Shown here: in pieces, positions 35,139 to 44,305 of the stretch
Layout: each line of letters opens with the position of its first letter
How positions within the stretch are numbered: position 1 is the first letter of the stretch
Assembly (NCBI GenBank): GCA_024710005.1
Contig: JANJVQ010000008.1
Location: 1 to 61,926, forward strand
DNA length: 61,926 bases
Source of the DNA: Paludibacter sp.
Lineage (GTDB): Bacteria > Bacteroidota > Bacteroidia > Bacteroidales > Paludibacteraceae
Direction: 5' to 3'
Made by a program: the position numbers and the translations under genes
Notes under the pieces: model-generated
Database searches by the model: none
What the model was told of the DNA's origin: nothing
Seen by the model: only the letters and a program-made list of their open reading frames with translations

Positions 35139-37013
35139 ATGCCAAAGAAAACATCCCCCTGGAGTTGGATTCCGTCACTGTACTTAGCACAAGGACTTCC
35201 TTATGTGGCCGTAATGACCATTTCGGTTATCATGTACAAACGCATGGGTATTTCAAATACAGATATAGCGCTTTATACAAGCTGGCTTTATCTGCCCTGG
35301 GTTATTAAGCCATTGTGGAGCCCGTTTGTGGATTTGCTGAAAACGAAACGCTGGTGGATAGTTACCATGCAGTTGTTTATTGGTGCAGGGTTTGCCGGAA
35401 TTGCGTTTATGATTCCCGTGCCATTCTTTTTCCAGGCGACGCTCGCGTTTTTCTGGTTGCTGGCATTTAGCTCAGCCACCCACGACATTGCTGCTGATGG
35501 TTTTTATATGCTGGCTCTTGATTCGAATAACCAGGCTAAGTTCGTCGGTATTCGCAGTACCTTTTATCGCATCGCAACCATCATGGGACAAGGGGTTCTC
35601 ATTATCCTGGCAGGATTCCTGGAAACCGCGACAGGTATGGAGCCGCTGAAATTCAAGGTAGATGCAATGCCTGATTATGCTCAATCGTCCATGCTTATTG
35701 AACCAGCAAAAGATGTGCAGTCACTCGAAGGAGATTTGCGTTTTGTAACCGGCAATCAAACCATTCAGATTGGTGTGTCGGGATTAAATAAAGATAGCTT
35801 GCAGGTATTTCTATCTGCCGTTGAGGCGTTGAACCGTCAGAATGGCTTTGTCGAAGTGGAGCAGGCTGCGGTAAATCAGCAAACGGGGAAAAAAGAAAGC
35901 TGGTGGACGAGTTATATTTCTCAACCTTTAGGCAGTTGGATTAAAGATACTTTTGGCGAAAAAAGAGAAGTGGTTGAGGAACTGGCTCTTGCGGGCAATG
36001 TGGGTGTTACATCGGTTTGGTTGTCGAAATCTCCTGATTCTGGTGAACAAATCATTTTGAATACCAGCCTGAGCACTGGTGATAAGAGTATTTCGCTTGT
36101 CAGAGGTGAACGCTTGGTGTTTGATGAAACGAACTGGAATAAACCGGCTTACCTTGTTTTTCAACTTGACCCGAAGCTGGCTTCTGCAACTTCTTCTGAG
36201 TTCAAAGGTCTGTCGGGGAATATCGCTTTTGCCTGGTCGGTGACATTTTTCTTATTGGCCGGTTTGTTCGTGCTCTTCAGCTTTTATCACAGGTTTTTTC
36301 TGCCGAAACCGGATTCGGATGGTGCGGCTGTTCACGTTACTGCAGGGACTATTCTGAAGGATTTCGCGCAGACTTTTGTTTCATTTTTCAAGAAACCGGG
36401 AGTAGGAAAAGCGATTTTCTTTATGCTGACTTTCCGTTTCTCGGAAGCGCAGGCGCTGAAATTAATCAGTCCGTTTTTGCTTGATTCGCGGGAAGCGGGT
36501 GGCTTGGGGCTCACAACCGGAGAGGTTGGGCTGGTGTATGGAACCATAGGAATCATTGCCCTCACCCTGGGTGGTATCATTGGCGGATTAGTGGCTGCAA
36601 AGGGTGGCCTGAAAAAATGGATATGGCCCATGACCCTGAGCATGTTGCTGACAATTGCGACGTTCGTATATCTGAGTTTCTCTCAAACGGATAATCTGCT
36701 GCTCATCAATATCTGTATTTTTATTGAGCAGTTTGGATATGGATTCGGATTTACAGCTTATATGCTTTATCTGATTTATTTCTCTGAGGGAGAGCTGAAA
36801 ACAGCGCATTATGCTATTTGTACAGGATTTATGGCGCTGGGCATGATGCTGCCGGGTATGTTTGCCGGCTGGTTGCAGGAATTGCTGGGTTACAATCATT
36901 TCTTTATCTGGGTTATGATTTGTTGCATCGTTCCGGTTATTGCCGTGATGATGCTGAAAATTGACCCGGAATATGGAAAGGCGAAGAGGAACTTGAAAAC
37001 GGAAAGCGAATAA
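35139..37013 (+). CDS. ampG: AmpG-like muropeptide permease (MFS) with a large periplasmic insertion
   Basis: This 624-residue major-facilitator protein starts SWIPSLYLAQGLPYVAVMTI, a typical AmpG opening, with WLYLPWVIKPLWSPFVDLL and ATHDIAADGFYMLAL further on. AmpG imports GlcNAc-anhydroMurNAc and its peptides through the inner membrane. Between the fifth and sixth membrane helices there is a soluble insertion of about 180 residues (about 175-360), predicted periplasmic. E. coli AmpG is about 490 residues and lacks it. The second half keeps six helices. It is preceded by a 43-bp inverted repeat and followed by NamZ, MurT and MurK genes, all in the same direction. Its C-terminal tail (KAKRNLKTESE) runs into a GGAAAACGG repeat. 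Confidence 0.88.
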   Translation: MPKKTSPWSWIPSLYLAQGLPYVAVMTISVIMYKRMGISNTDIALYTSWLYLPWVIKPLWSPFVDLLKTKRWWIVTMQLFIGAGFAGIAFMIPVPFFFQATLAFFWLLAFSSATHDIAADGFYMLALDSNNQAKFVGIRSTFYRIATIMGQGVLIILAGFLETATGMEPLKFKVDAMPDYAQSSMLIEPAKDVQSLEGDLRFVTGNQTIQIGVSGLNKDSLQVFLSAVEALNRQNGFVEVEQAAVNQQTGKKESWWTSYISQPLGSWIKDTFGEKREVVEELALAGNVGVTSVWLSKSPDSGEQIILNTSLSTGDKSISLVRGERLVFDETNWNKPAYLVFQLDPKLASATSSEFKGLSGNIAFAWSVTFFLLAGLFVLFSFYHRFFLPKPDSDGAAVHVTAGTILKDFAQTFVSFFKKPGVGKAIFFMLTFRFSEAQALKLISPFLLDSREAGGLGLTTGEVGLVYGTIGIIALTLGGIIGGLVAAKGGLKKWIWPMTLSMLLTIATFVYLSFSQTDNLLLINICIFIEQFGYGFGFTAYMLYLIYFSEGELKTAHYAICTGFMALGMMLPGMFAGWLQELLGYNHFFIWVMICCIVPVIAVMMLKIDPEYGKAKRNLKTESE

Positions 37014-37105
37014 CGAATAGCGGAAAACGGAGATCGGAAAACAGAATAACAACCCATACAGAGCTGCCGTAGGTAGCGACATGGCTGGTGACCGTAGACC
37101 GTAAA
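37005..37105 (+). repeat. Repeat cluster between ampG and namZ
   Basis: GCGAATAACGAATAGCGGAA (37006 on) and GGAGATCGGAAAACAG are followed by ACAACCCATACAGAGCTGCC and GTAGGTAGCGACATGG. The latter words recur in reverse complement at 59308-59345 (GCTACCTACGGCAGCTCC, ATGGGTTGTGATTCC). The ampG stop codon falls inside the first element. Confidence 0.65.
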
Positions 37106-37120
37106 CTAAAATAAAAGAAT

Positions 37121-38362
37121 ATGAAATCATTTAAATTATCAGTCATATTGCTGATTAGTTTGATAACCCTCAATTTGAGCGGACAATCAATCAATATTAA
37201 AACCGGTATCGAAGTGTTGAAACAACAAAACTTCAAAATACTGGAAGGAAAACGGGTAGGACTTATTACCAACCCGACGGGAGTCGATAATCAGATGAAA
37301 TCGACCATTGATATTTTATTTGAAGCTCCAAACGTCAACTTAGTAGCACTGTATGCTCCGGAACATGGTGTCAGGGGGGATGCGCATGCCGGCGACCATG
37401 TGGATGATGAAAGGGATGCCAGAACAGGTTTGCCGGTGTATTCGCTCCACGGGAAAACACGTAAACCTTTGCCTGAAATGCTGAAAGATGTGGATGTGCT
37501 CGTTTATGATATTCAGGACATCGGTTGCCGCTCTTTTACTTACATCAGTACAATGGGCTTAGCCATGGAGGCTGCTGCCGAGCATGATGTTGAGTTTGTG
37601 GTGCTCGACAGACCCAATCCGTTGGGCGGACTGAAAGTAGAAGGTGGTTTGGTGGAGGATCAGTTTATCTCTTTTGTCAGCCAGTTTAAAATCCCTTATG
37701 TGTATGGACTGACTTGCGGTGAACTGGCCTTGTTGTTGAACGGCGAAAATATGCTGAAAAAATCGTGTAAGCTGCAGGTTGTTTCGATGAAAGGTTGGAA
37801 AAGAAAGATGATTTACGAGGAAACCGGATTGCAATGGATTTCATCTTCTCCGCATATTCCTCATCCTGTTACGGCTCTTTTTTATCCGGTAAGCGGAATT
37901 TTGGGAGAATTGGGCTATATGTCGATCGGGGTAGGATATCCGCTTCCTTTTGAATTGTTTGCAGCTGAATGGGTTGATGCTGAAAAACTCGCGGAAAATA
38001 TGAATAAACTGAATTTGCCCGGGTTGTATTTCAGACCCATTTATTTCAAACCATTTTATGCAACCGGACAGGGGAAACGGCTGAACGGCATCCAGGTGCA
38101 CATCATGGATTATGCTGTAGCAAGGCTTTCTGAAGTACAGTTTTATGTAATGCAGGAAATCGCTGCTTTATATCCCGATCGCGCGGTGTTTGATTATGCT
38201 AATCCTCAGCGATTCAATATGTTTGATAAAGTCAGTGGCAGTGACTTTGTTCGCCTGACTTTCACCAAAACAAACCGTTTCGAAGATATCAAAGATTTTT
38301 GGTATAAAGAAGTCGATAATTTCAGAAAAATATCAAAAAAATATTATTTGTATAAAAAATGA
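37121..38362 (+). CDS. namZ: Exo-beta-N-acetylmuramidase NamZ (DUF1343/GH171), copy 1
   Basis: This 413-residue protein has a signal peptide (MKSFKLSVILLISLITLNLSG). The DUF1343 Rossmann-like domain contains GKRVGLITNPTGVDN, YAPEHGVRGDAHAGDHVDD, VLVYDIQDIGCRSFTY and VLDRPNPLGG. The C-terminal part contains FYPVSGILGELGYMSIGVGY. NamZ enzymes (B. subtilis YbbC and Tannerella homologues) remove single MurNAc residues from non-reducing ends of peptide-free glycan. The periplasm is the likely site. The stop codon overlaps the start of the MurT-like gene by 4 bp (ATGA), which implies translational coupling of MurNAc release with its transport. A second copy lies at 60591-61757. Confidence 0.92.
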   Translation: MKSFKLSVILLISLITLNLSGQSINIKTGIEVLKQQNFKILEGKRVGLITNPTGVDNQMKSTIDILFEAPNVNLVALYAPEHGVRGDAHAGDHVDDERDARTGLPVYSLHGKTRKPLPEMLKDVDVLVYDIQDIGCRSFTYISTMGLAMEAAAEHDVEFVVLDRPNPLGGLKVEGGLVEDQFISFVSQFKIPYVYGLTCGELALLLNGENMLKKSCKLQVVSMKGWKRKMIYEETGLQWISSSPHIPHPVTALFYPVSGILGELGYMSIGVGYPLPFELFAAEWVDAEKLAENMNKLNLPGLYFRPIYFKPFYATGQGKRLNGIQVHIMDYAVARLSEVQFYVMQEIAALYPDRAVFDYANPQRFNMFDKVSGSDFVRLTFTKTNRFEDIKDFWYKEVDNFRKISKKYYLYKK

Positions 38363-39534
38363 CAACCATGTCACAACCAACAAACAGACTATTGTCCCTC
38401 GATGTCCTGCGCGGTATCACCATCGCGGGTATGATTATGGTGAACAATCCCGGTTCATGGTCGTATGTGTATGCTCCGCTTGGTCATGCGGCCTGGCATG
38501 GCTTAACACCTACCGATCTGGTTTTTCCGTTTTTCATGTTCATCATGGGAATCTCGACATTTATTTCCCTTCGAAAATTCAATTTTGAATGGAGTAAACC
38601 AACACTGTTTAAAATATTAAAACGGACAGTCATCATATTTCTGATAGGAATGGGGATTGCCTGGTTGTCGCTTTCCTTCAGGACTTACCGTTCGCTGGAA
38701 AGTGAGGAACTTGGTTTCTTTGAACGTTTTTTGCGTGCCATTACTAATTTTGAGCATTTGCGCATACTGGGCGTGTTGCAACGTTTGGCCCTGAGTTATG
38801 GCGCCACTGCGATTATTGCTATTTTGGTTAAACATAAGTATATCCCTCACATCATTGTTTTCTCACTTCTCGGTTATTTTATCCTGCTTTTGGCAGGTAA
38901 TGGCTTCGATTTTAGTGAGCAAAACATCATTTCGGTTGTCGACAGGGCCGTGCTGGGCGTGAATCACATGTATAAAGATAGTGGACTATCTATTGATCCA
39001 GAAGGGTTGTTAAGTACCATTCCTTCTATTGCACATGTGCTGATTGGTTTTCTTGCCGGTAAAATGCTGATGCAAACAAAGGACAATCACGAGCGTATTC
39101 AGCAACTGTTTATTATGGGCGCCATACTTACTTTTGCCGGTTTCTTGTTAAGTTATGGTTGTCCTATCAATAAAAAGATTTGGTCGCCTACATTTGTGTT
39201 GACTACCTGTGGATTAGCTGCAACCCTGCTGGCTTTGCTGGTTTGGATTATCGATATTAAAGGGCACAAGCGCTGGAGTCGTTTTTTTGAATCATTTGGT
39301 GTTAATCCCTTGTTTATTTATGTGGCAGCAGCGGTTTTATCCATCTTATTGGGAAACATATTCATTACATACAGTGGAGAACTAATTTCTATCAAAAAGT
39401 TCTTATATGAAATTGGTTTGCAAACTTATTTGGGTAATTACTTTGGTTCACTTACTTTTGCAGTTTTATTTGTGATAATCAATTGGTTAATCGGGCATTT
39501 TTTGTATAAAAAACAAATATATATTAAGATATGA
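38359..39534 (+). CDS. murT: MurT-like inner-membrane MurNAc transporter (DUF5009/COG4299)
   Basis: The product is 391 residues with about ten hydrophobic helices. It opens with LLSLDVLRGITIAGMIMVNN and has GLTPTDLVFPFFMFIMGIST and a run of membrane segments to the end; these mark the DUF5009/heparan-glucosaminide-acetyltransferase-like family. In Tannerella forsythia a member encoded beside murK and murQ takes up MurNAc, and the gene order here (namZ-murT-murK) fits. It overlaps both neighbours by 4 bp. An acetyltransferase role cannot be excluded from sequence alone. ATG 38359 overlaps the upstream stop; a second ATG at 38368 is possible. Confidence 0.8.
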   Translation: MTTMSQPTNRLLSLDVLRGITIAGMIMVNNPGSWSYVYAPLGHAAWHGLTPTDLVFPFFMFIMGISTFISLRKFNFEWSKPTLFKILKRTVIIFLIGMGIAWLSLSFRTYRSLESEELGFFERFLRAITNFEHLRILGVLQRLALSYGATAIIAILVKHKYIPHIIVFSLLGYFILLLAGNGFDFSEQNIISVVDRAVLGVNHMYKDSGLSIDPEGLLSTIPSIAHVLIGFLAGKMLMQTKDNHERIQQLFIMGAILTFAGFLLSYGCPINKKIWSPTFVLTTCGLAATLLALLVWIIDIKGHKRWSRFFESFGVNPLFIYVAAAVLSILLGNIFITYSGELISIKKFLYEIGLQTYLGNYFGSLTFAVLFVIINWLIGHFLYKKQIYIKI

Positions 39535-40367
39535 TTTTATTAGCAGATGGAGGTTCAACAAAGGTAGATTGGTGCCTGGTGGATCATGGGGTATTAAAGA
39601 AGAGAGTGTACACGAAAGGGGCAAATCCTTTTCATCGTACTACTGAGGAGATAAGTCAGGAGATAGGTCTTTCTCTGGTTCCGGAATTGAAAAATGACAA
39701 AATTGACGCCGTATATTTCTATGGTGCCGGTTGTGCTTTTCCGGAAAAGAATGAGTTGATAAGGGCTGCCATCGCGGAGAATATTGATACGACCAATATT
39801 CAGGTTGACAGTGATTTGTTTGGTGCTGCAGTTGGTCTTTGGGGTGATAAGCCGGGAATTGCCTGTGTACTTGGAACCGGGTCTAACTCCTGTCTATACG
39901 ATGGCTCTAAGATAGTAAATCATGTGTCGCCGCTTGGTTTTATGTTGGGAGATGAGGGAAGTGGTGCTGTGCTGGGGCGGCTTTTTATGGGTTCTTGCCT
40001 GAAAAATCAGTTTACCCCCGCTATCAAAGAGGCATTCTTTGATTATATTAAACTAACAGTTCCTCAGATTTTAGACAGGGTTTACAAACAACCTATGCCA
40101 AGTCGTTTCTTAGCCAGTGTATGCCCGTTTATTAAAGAGAATATTCAGGAAGAGTCTGTTCATAATTTAGTGAACAGTGCCTTTGAGGATTTCTTTAGAA
40201 AAAATGTTATGCAATATGATTACAAAAATCACAAGGTTTCTTTTGCCGGTTCGGTTGCGTATCATTTTCAGGATGTTTTGCTGGAAGTTGCATCCCGCTT
40301 GCATATTGAAGTCGGTGAAATTGTTCAATCGCCGATGGATGGATTAATAAAATTTTATTCTGCATAA
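39531..40367 (+). CDS. murK: BadF/BadG-type amino-sugar kinase, likely MurNAc kinase MurK
   Basis: The product is 278 residues of the ASKHA fold, with phosphate-1 motif LLADGGSTKVDW, phosphate-2 motif ACVLGTGSNSCLYDG, the LGDEGSGAVLG motif and the C-terminal adenosine motif VSFAGSVAYHFQD. Family members phosphorylate GlcNAc or MurNAc at O6. Overlap with the MurT-like gene (ATGA) and similarity of arrangement to Tannerella murTK favour MurNAc as substrate, feeding MurQ. A paralogue lies at 45419-46261. It ends just before a bidirectional terminator. Confidence 0.85.
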   Translation: MILLADGGSTKVDWCLVDHGVLKKRVYTKGANPFHRTTEEISQEIGLSLVPELKNDKIDAVYFYGAGCAFPEKNELIRAAIAENIDTTNIQVDSDLFGAAVGLWGDKPGIACVLGTGSNSCLYDGSKIVNHVSPLGFMLGDEGSGAVLGRLFMGSCLKNQFTPAIKEAFFDYIKLTVPQILDRVYKQPMPSRFLASVCPFIKENIQEESVHNLVNSAFEDFFRKNVMQYDYKNHKVSFAGSVAYHFQDVLLEVASRLHIEVGEIVQSPMDGLIKFYSA

Positions 40368-40401
40368 AAAAAGGGGGAAGCCAATCGGTTTCCCCCTTTT
40401 T
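40366..40401. terminator. Bidirectional terminator between murK and the second amidase gene
   Basis: AAAGGGGGAA pairs with TTTCCCCCTTT around a loop of about 10 bases (GCCAATCGGT), flanked by A-run on the left and T-run on the right. It therefore gives a stem plus U-tract on both strands. It lies between the convergent genes ending at 40367 (+) and 40420 (-). Confidence 0.92.
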
Positions 40402-40419
40402 GATTTCAAACTAACCTAA

Positions 40420-43400
40420 CTATTTACGCGTAATTTTAATTGTTGAAGTTCCATTGATTCTTAACAGATAAACTCCTGATTGCAGATTCGAAACGTCAAT
40501 CGTTTCCTTATTGTTTTCAAGATTATACCTGCTGATAATCAAACTGCCACTTAAATCATAAACCTGAACACTCCGGATTAAATCAGTTGATTCAATGTTG
40601 ATGATTCCATCGGTCGGGTTGGGGTACGCAGTTGCTTTTATCTTCGTTTCATGTACTGATGACTGACCATTTTGTTTAATAATCAGTGATTTCAATGCCG
40701 GGATGGTGCTGCTGTTGTTGTCGGTTGGCATAGCCCATACGCTGATGCGTTTTCCTGAATTGGAAACCGCGTACAGGTTGCCGGCATAGTCAAATGCGAA
40801 ATCATCATAAGTAACTGAAGCTACGTCTAATGCGTGCTGGAATTTTGGTGTCACAACCGGAACTCCTTCTTTATTTAGTTTATAACTGAATACATACACA
40901 CCACCATTGTAGCTGAGTGCAATCAAACCTTTAGCTTCGTCCACAGCCAATCCTCCGTTTTGCGAGGCCTGTGGGAGTGAGATAGTAACTCCGTTTTTAT
41001 CTTTGAACTCAGCGGTGTTGAATACGGTTTCTTTGAAGCTGTCGCTGAAATAGAACATGCACGGATTGGCTACCGTATTACTGCCGGCACCACGGAATTG
41101 TCCTGCCCAGTAACCGGTTGAAACCGGTACGATGCTGCTGTTGTCGTTGCCGATATAGCTTCCTGCAGCTGCAGAAGAACTCGGTGCGGCCGACCAGGTG
41201 TTGTTCAATCCGATGTTGTAGGTATTGATGTTCTTCTTCCAGCTTAAACCTGAAGCTGTTTTGTCAACAGCATACAACTGGGTTGCTGCTCCCGATCCCC
41301 GTGTGCCGATGGCTACGATCTGACCACATACGTAAGTGGTGTTGATTTTAACGGAGCCATTGGTAACCGTCGCATTCGGGAATATGGATGTTACATTGAA
41401 TGTTTCAGGATTCATGTAATAAATACCGGCTTTGGTTGTGCTGGCATCGGCTAAGAATACGCGACCGTCGTTTGTAATGGCAACTTTTCGCGGACCTTCA
41501 CCGTTCACTCCTGTCCAGGCAATACCGCCCGCATAGGCTGAATTTCCTTGCCCGGTTACATCGGAAGCATCCGGAGCGGTTACATAGATACCGGTTGTAG
41601 TGTTTCTTCCTGCTGATTCTCCGGCTGCTGTATTGGTCACGTATATGTGACCGAAGTACGGACTTTCAGGAGATTTGTCGATGGCAATGCCTTTCGGTGC
41701 AAAGTATTTATACACCGGATTGTCGTCCGATATTTTGGTGAAACGGGTGACATTGGGTGCTGTAACCCTCAGTTGCCAGTTGAATTCACCAGAAGCAGGT
41801 ATATCTTCATTATTCAGCACGATTTGATTTGCACCTTTGTTTTTCGCGCCCAACGAAATAACTTTCATTTCTTCGCCGGAAGTCGGATTGATCAGGACTA
41901 AATCAACATGGCTGGCATCTTCATTCAGTTTGAAGTCAATTTTGTATCCATTGTCTTCTTCGCTATATACCGATGTCAGCCCGTATGCGAAAATACGGGC
42001 AGGAGATACTTGTTGTGCCAGATTTTTTGTGCTGTATTTAACAGATTTATTTCCTGCTATCAAATATAAATCAATGTCAGCATTGTCAACTACTCCAAAA
42101 CCAGTCATGTTTTTCAAGCTTGTTTCATTGCTAATGTCGATAGTCGATTCGCCGATTTTCACCGCGTTACTCAATCCGTTGGTGATGTCAAAAAGCTGTA
42201 CTGAATAGGAATGGGTGTTGTCAGTTTGCTTTTCACATACCGGAGCGCTCATGAAAATTCTGTTAGCATACCTGAAATAGTTGGCGCCTTTCGACAAAAC
42301 AGGTATGTTGGACGGAAATGCGCCGGTTTGTATTTTGTCGTTTGTCATCCAGTTCATTTCCAGTTCAAAGGGGCTGATTTTATTTCCATCTACAATAAAC
42401 CGGTTGGGTGCTGTAGGAGATAAAGAAATCTGAGTATCTTCTCCTAAACCTCCTGCGTTGATTGTCAGTCCCGAATTATTAAACTGTGTACCGGTTACTG
42501 TTCCGTTTTCTACATTCCAGGAAACATAGCGAACTGCCCAATCGGTCGGTCCCCAATTGTCACTCGGATGTGAGTCGAAATAGATTCTGAGTTTATTCAG
42601 TGTTCCGGATGCCGTGAAGCTGTTTGCCACCAGGTTGGAGTTGTTGTTCCCTGCGGCAGCCAGACTGTTGCTCGTGTTTGTCGGGAGTTGCAAAAATACC
42701 TGTGGGTTTACATCTTCCAAAGCTGTTTCGTTTGTTGCCTGCCATTTGTATACAAAGAAATCACCGGTTTGGAATGAGTTGTTCTCTCTTCCCACTACAG
42801 TTGAGTTCACGCCCAGCAGCACACCGTCCTGTGTAAAAGCGATGTCAGAGAGTACGTACAAGTGTGATTTGCCGTTATAGCCCTGTGTTGAAAGCCCTTC
42901 AGTACTCATTCTTTTGATTAGTTCACCGGTTTCCGGATTAATTACGAGTAAATAAGGACTCTTAGTTGCATCTACTGCCAAAACATAATACTTTCCATCT
43001 CTTAAGATAGCCCGCCGAACGGTCAGGTTTTGCAAGGTGTCAATGCTGAATTCAACTGCTTTTGCAAAATTGTAGCTGTTGGCAGCCGCGATGTCTCCAT
43101 CCTGAACAGGGTGGGGGAAATCAGCCACTTCTACAATGGTTTCTTCTTCTTCGATGTTCGGGTCGGGTTGAGACAAATCGCTCAATAGTTTATTGATAAA
43201 AGAAGTCTCATTTGCAACGACTTCAATTTCTTCCGTTTCTTTCCAGTATCCCGCTATGTCGTAAACCAGCTTATAAGTCCCCGGATTTAGGTTGTTGAAT
43301 ACATATACGCCATTGTGATCTTTATCGGTTTTGTAAGTTGCAATCGTATTCCCGTTAGCATCCTGTAAAACCACATCAACCTCATTTAAAGGTTTATACT

Positions 43401-44301
43401 GATCAAATGAACCAATCTTGTAAACGTATAAGCTGTGTGTCAACGCCTGGTTTTTATCTTTTACCGTACCCATGATGGAACCTTTGGTTTCGGTGTTGTC
43501 GCCAAACCACGAACGGATGGCGCGCGAATAGCGTATGGCTTCCTGTGCACAATAATCCCGGCTCAGTAAGCGGTGTCGTTCAGGATGATAGGTATGAAAA
43601 CTTCCTTCGCTGAGGAAGCCATCACAACCATGTTTTAATACGCCGAGATAACCGGTATAGCCAGCTACAGTAGAACTTGAACCGTAAAATGAGATATCAC
43701 CACGGGTGTTGTTGGATGTGGCATCGGTATAGGCGGAATAATATGAAATTCCATTTTTGGCGATATATTTCCAGGCATCTCTGGCCATGTCACGTGCATA
43801 AGTCAGTCCGTTACCCGAAGCGGCATCGGTTCCGCGAAACAGCAGTAAAGGGTAATTGGTAGTTGTCCCTTCGGTTGCCGCATTGCTGTGGATGGACAGA
43901 AAATAATCCATGTTGTTGGTTTCCACGTCAGCGCAAACTACCGATAGTGTCACAATCTGACCATCTCCTTCATAAACCTCGTACTGATTCAGGTTGGCCT
44001 GTGAGGCAGGAGCGATACCATTGCGGGTGCGCGACATGCGTACGTAACCTGCGCCGGCTTTGACTAATTCATCGCGTAATGCCAAACCTTTCATGAGGTT
44101 GGATTTTGTTTCGAAGAATCCCAGCGTATCTAATATTGCGTAGTTGATGGTTGCTAACGGGCGGTCGTTTGAACCCCAGCCTCCATGTCCCGGATTGATG
44201 TAAATCCGGGCCTGATTCAGTACGTTTTCTGCCAATAGGTTGGTAACTGACAGTATTGATAATAACAGGATTAGACCTGTTTGGTATATGATTTTTTTCA
44301 T
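40420..44301 (-). CDS. Large T9SS-secreted N-acetylmuramoyl-L-alanine amidase with propeller region
   Basis: ATG 44301 (MKKIIYQTGLILLLSILSVT) gives the best signal peptide; the product is about 1293 residues. The Amidase_3 domain (about 30-275) has zinc ligands H39 (NPGHGG), E64 and H138 (SIHSNA) and the catalytic-type E232 (LSEGSF). A carboxypeptidase-regulatory-like domain (about 280-375) is followed by propeller regions of DUF4623-like character (about 380-760 and 830-1205) and a T9SS type A domain (ATAYPNPTDGIINI ... GVYLLRINGTSTIKI). It removes stem peptides at or outside the cell surface. It is 4 bp downstream of a TolB-like gene. It is a longer paralogue of 5944-8373, with large propellers in place of Ig domains. 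Confidence 0.9.
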   Translation of the reverse strand: MKKIIYQTGLILLLSILSVTNLLAENVLNQARIYINPGHGGWGSNDRPLATINYAILDTLGFFETKSNLMKGLALRDELVKAGAGYVRMSRTRNGIAPASQANLNQYEVYEGDGQIVTLSVVCADVETNNMDYFLSIHSNAATEGTTTNYPLLLFRGTDAASGNGLTYARDMARDAWKYIAKNGISYYSAYTDATSNNTRGDISFYGSSSTVAGYTGYLGVLKHGCDGFLSEGSFHTYHPERHRLLSRDYCAQEAIRYSRAIRSWFGDNTETKGSIMGTVKDKNQALTHSLYVYKIGSFDQYKPLNEVDVVLQDANGNTIATYKTDKDHNGVYVFNNLNPGTYKLVYDIAGYWKETEEIEVVANETSFINKLLSDLSQPDPNIEEEETIVEVADFPHPVQDGDIAAANSYNFAKAVEFSIDTLQNLTVRRAILRDGKYYVLAVDATKSPYLLVINPETGELIKRMSTEGLSTQGYNGKSHLYVLSDIAFTQDGVLLGVNSTVVGRENNSFQTGDFFVYKWQATNETALEDVNPQVFLQLPTNTSNSLAAAGNNNSNLVANSFTASGTLNKLRIYFDSHPSDNWGPTDWAVRYVSWNVENGTVTGTQFNNSGLTINAGGLGEDTQISLSPTAPNRFIVDGNKISPFELEMNWMTNDKIQTGAFPSNIPVLSKGANYFRYANRIFMSAPVCEKQTDNTHSYSVQLFDITNGLSNAVKIGESTIDISNETSLKNMTGFGVVDNADIDLYLIAGNKSVKYSTKNLAQQVSPARIFAYGLTSVYSEEDNGYKIDFKLNEDASHVDLVLINPTSGEEMKVISLGAKNKGANQIVLNNEDIPASGEFNWQLRVTAPNVTRFTKISDDNPVYKYFAPKGIAIDKSPESPYFGHIYVTNTAAGESAGRNTTTGIYVTAPDASDVTGQGNSAYAGGIAWTGVNGEGPRKVAITNDGRVFLADASTTKAGIYYMNPETFNVTSIFPNATVTNGSVKINTTYVCGQIVAIGTRGSGAATQLYAVDKTASGLSWKKNINTYNIGLNNTWSAAPSSSAAAGSYIGNDNSSIVPVSTGYWAGQFRGAGSNTVANPCMFYFSDSFKETVFNTAEFKDKNGVTISLPQASQNGGLAVDEAKGLIALSYNGGVYVFSYKLNKEGVPVVTPKFQHALDVASVTYDDFAFDYAGNLYAVSNSGKRISVWAMPTDNNSSTIPALKSLIIKQNGQSSVHETKIKATAYPNPTDGIINIESTDLIRSVQVYDLSGSLIISRYNLENNKETIDVSNLQSGVYLLRINGTSTIKITRK

Positions 44302-44305
44302 GATG

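Noticed and set aside
36588-37130. 180-residue minus-strand frame
   Set aside because: It is antisense to the ampG C-terminal membrane half and crosses a repeat-filled spacer.
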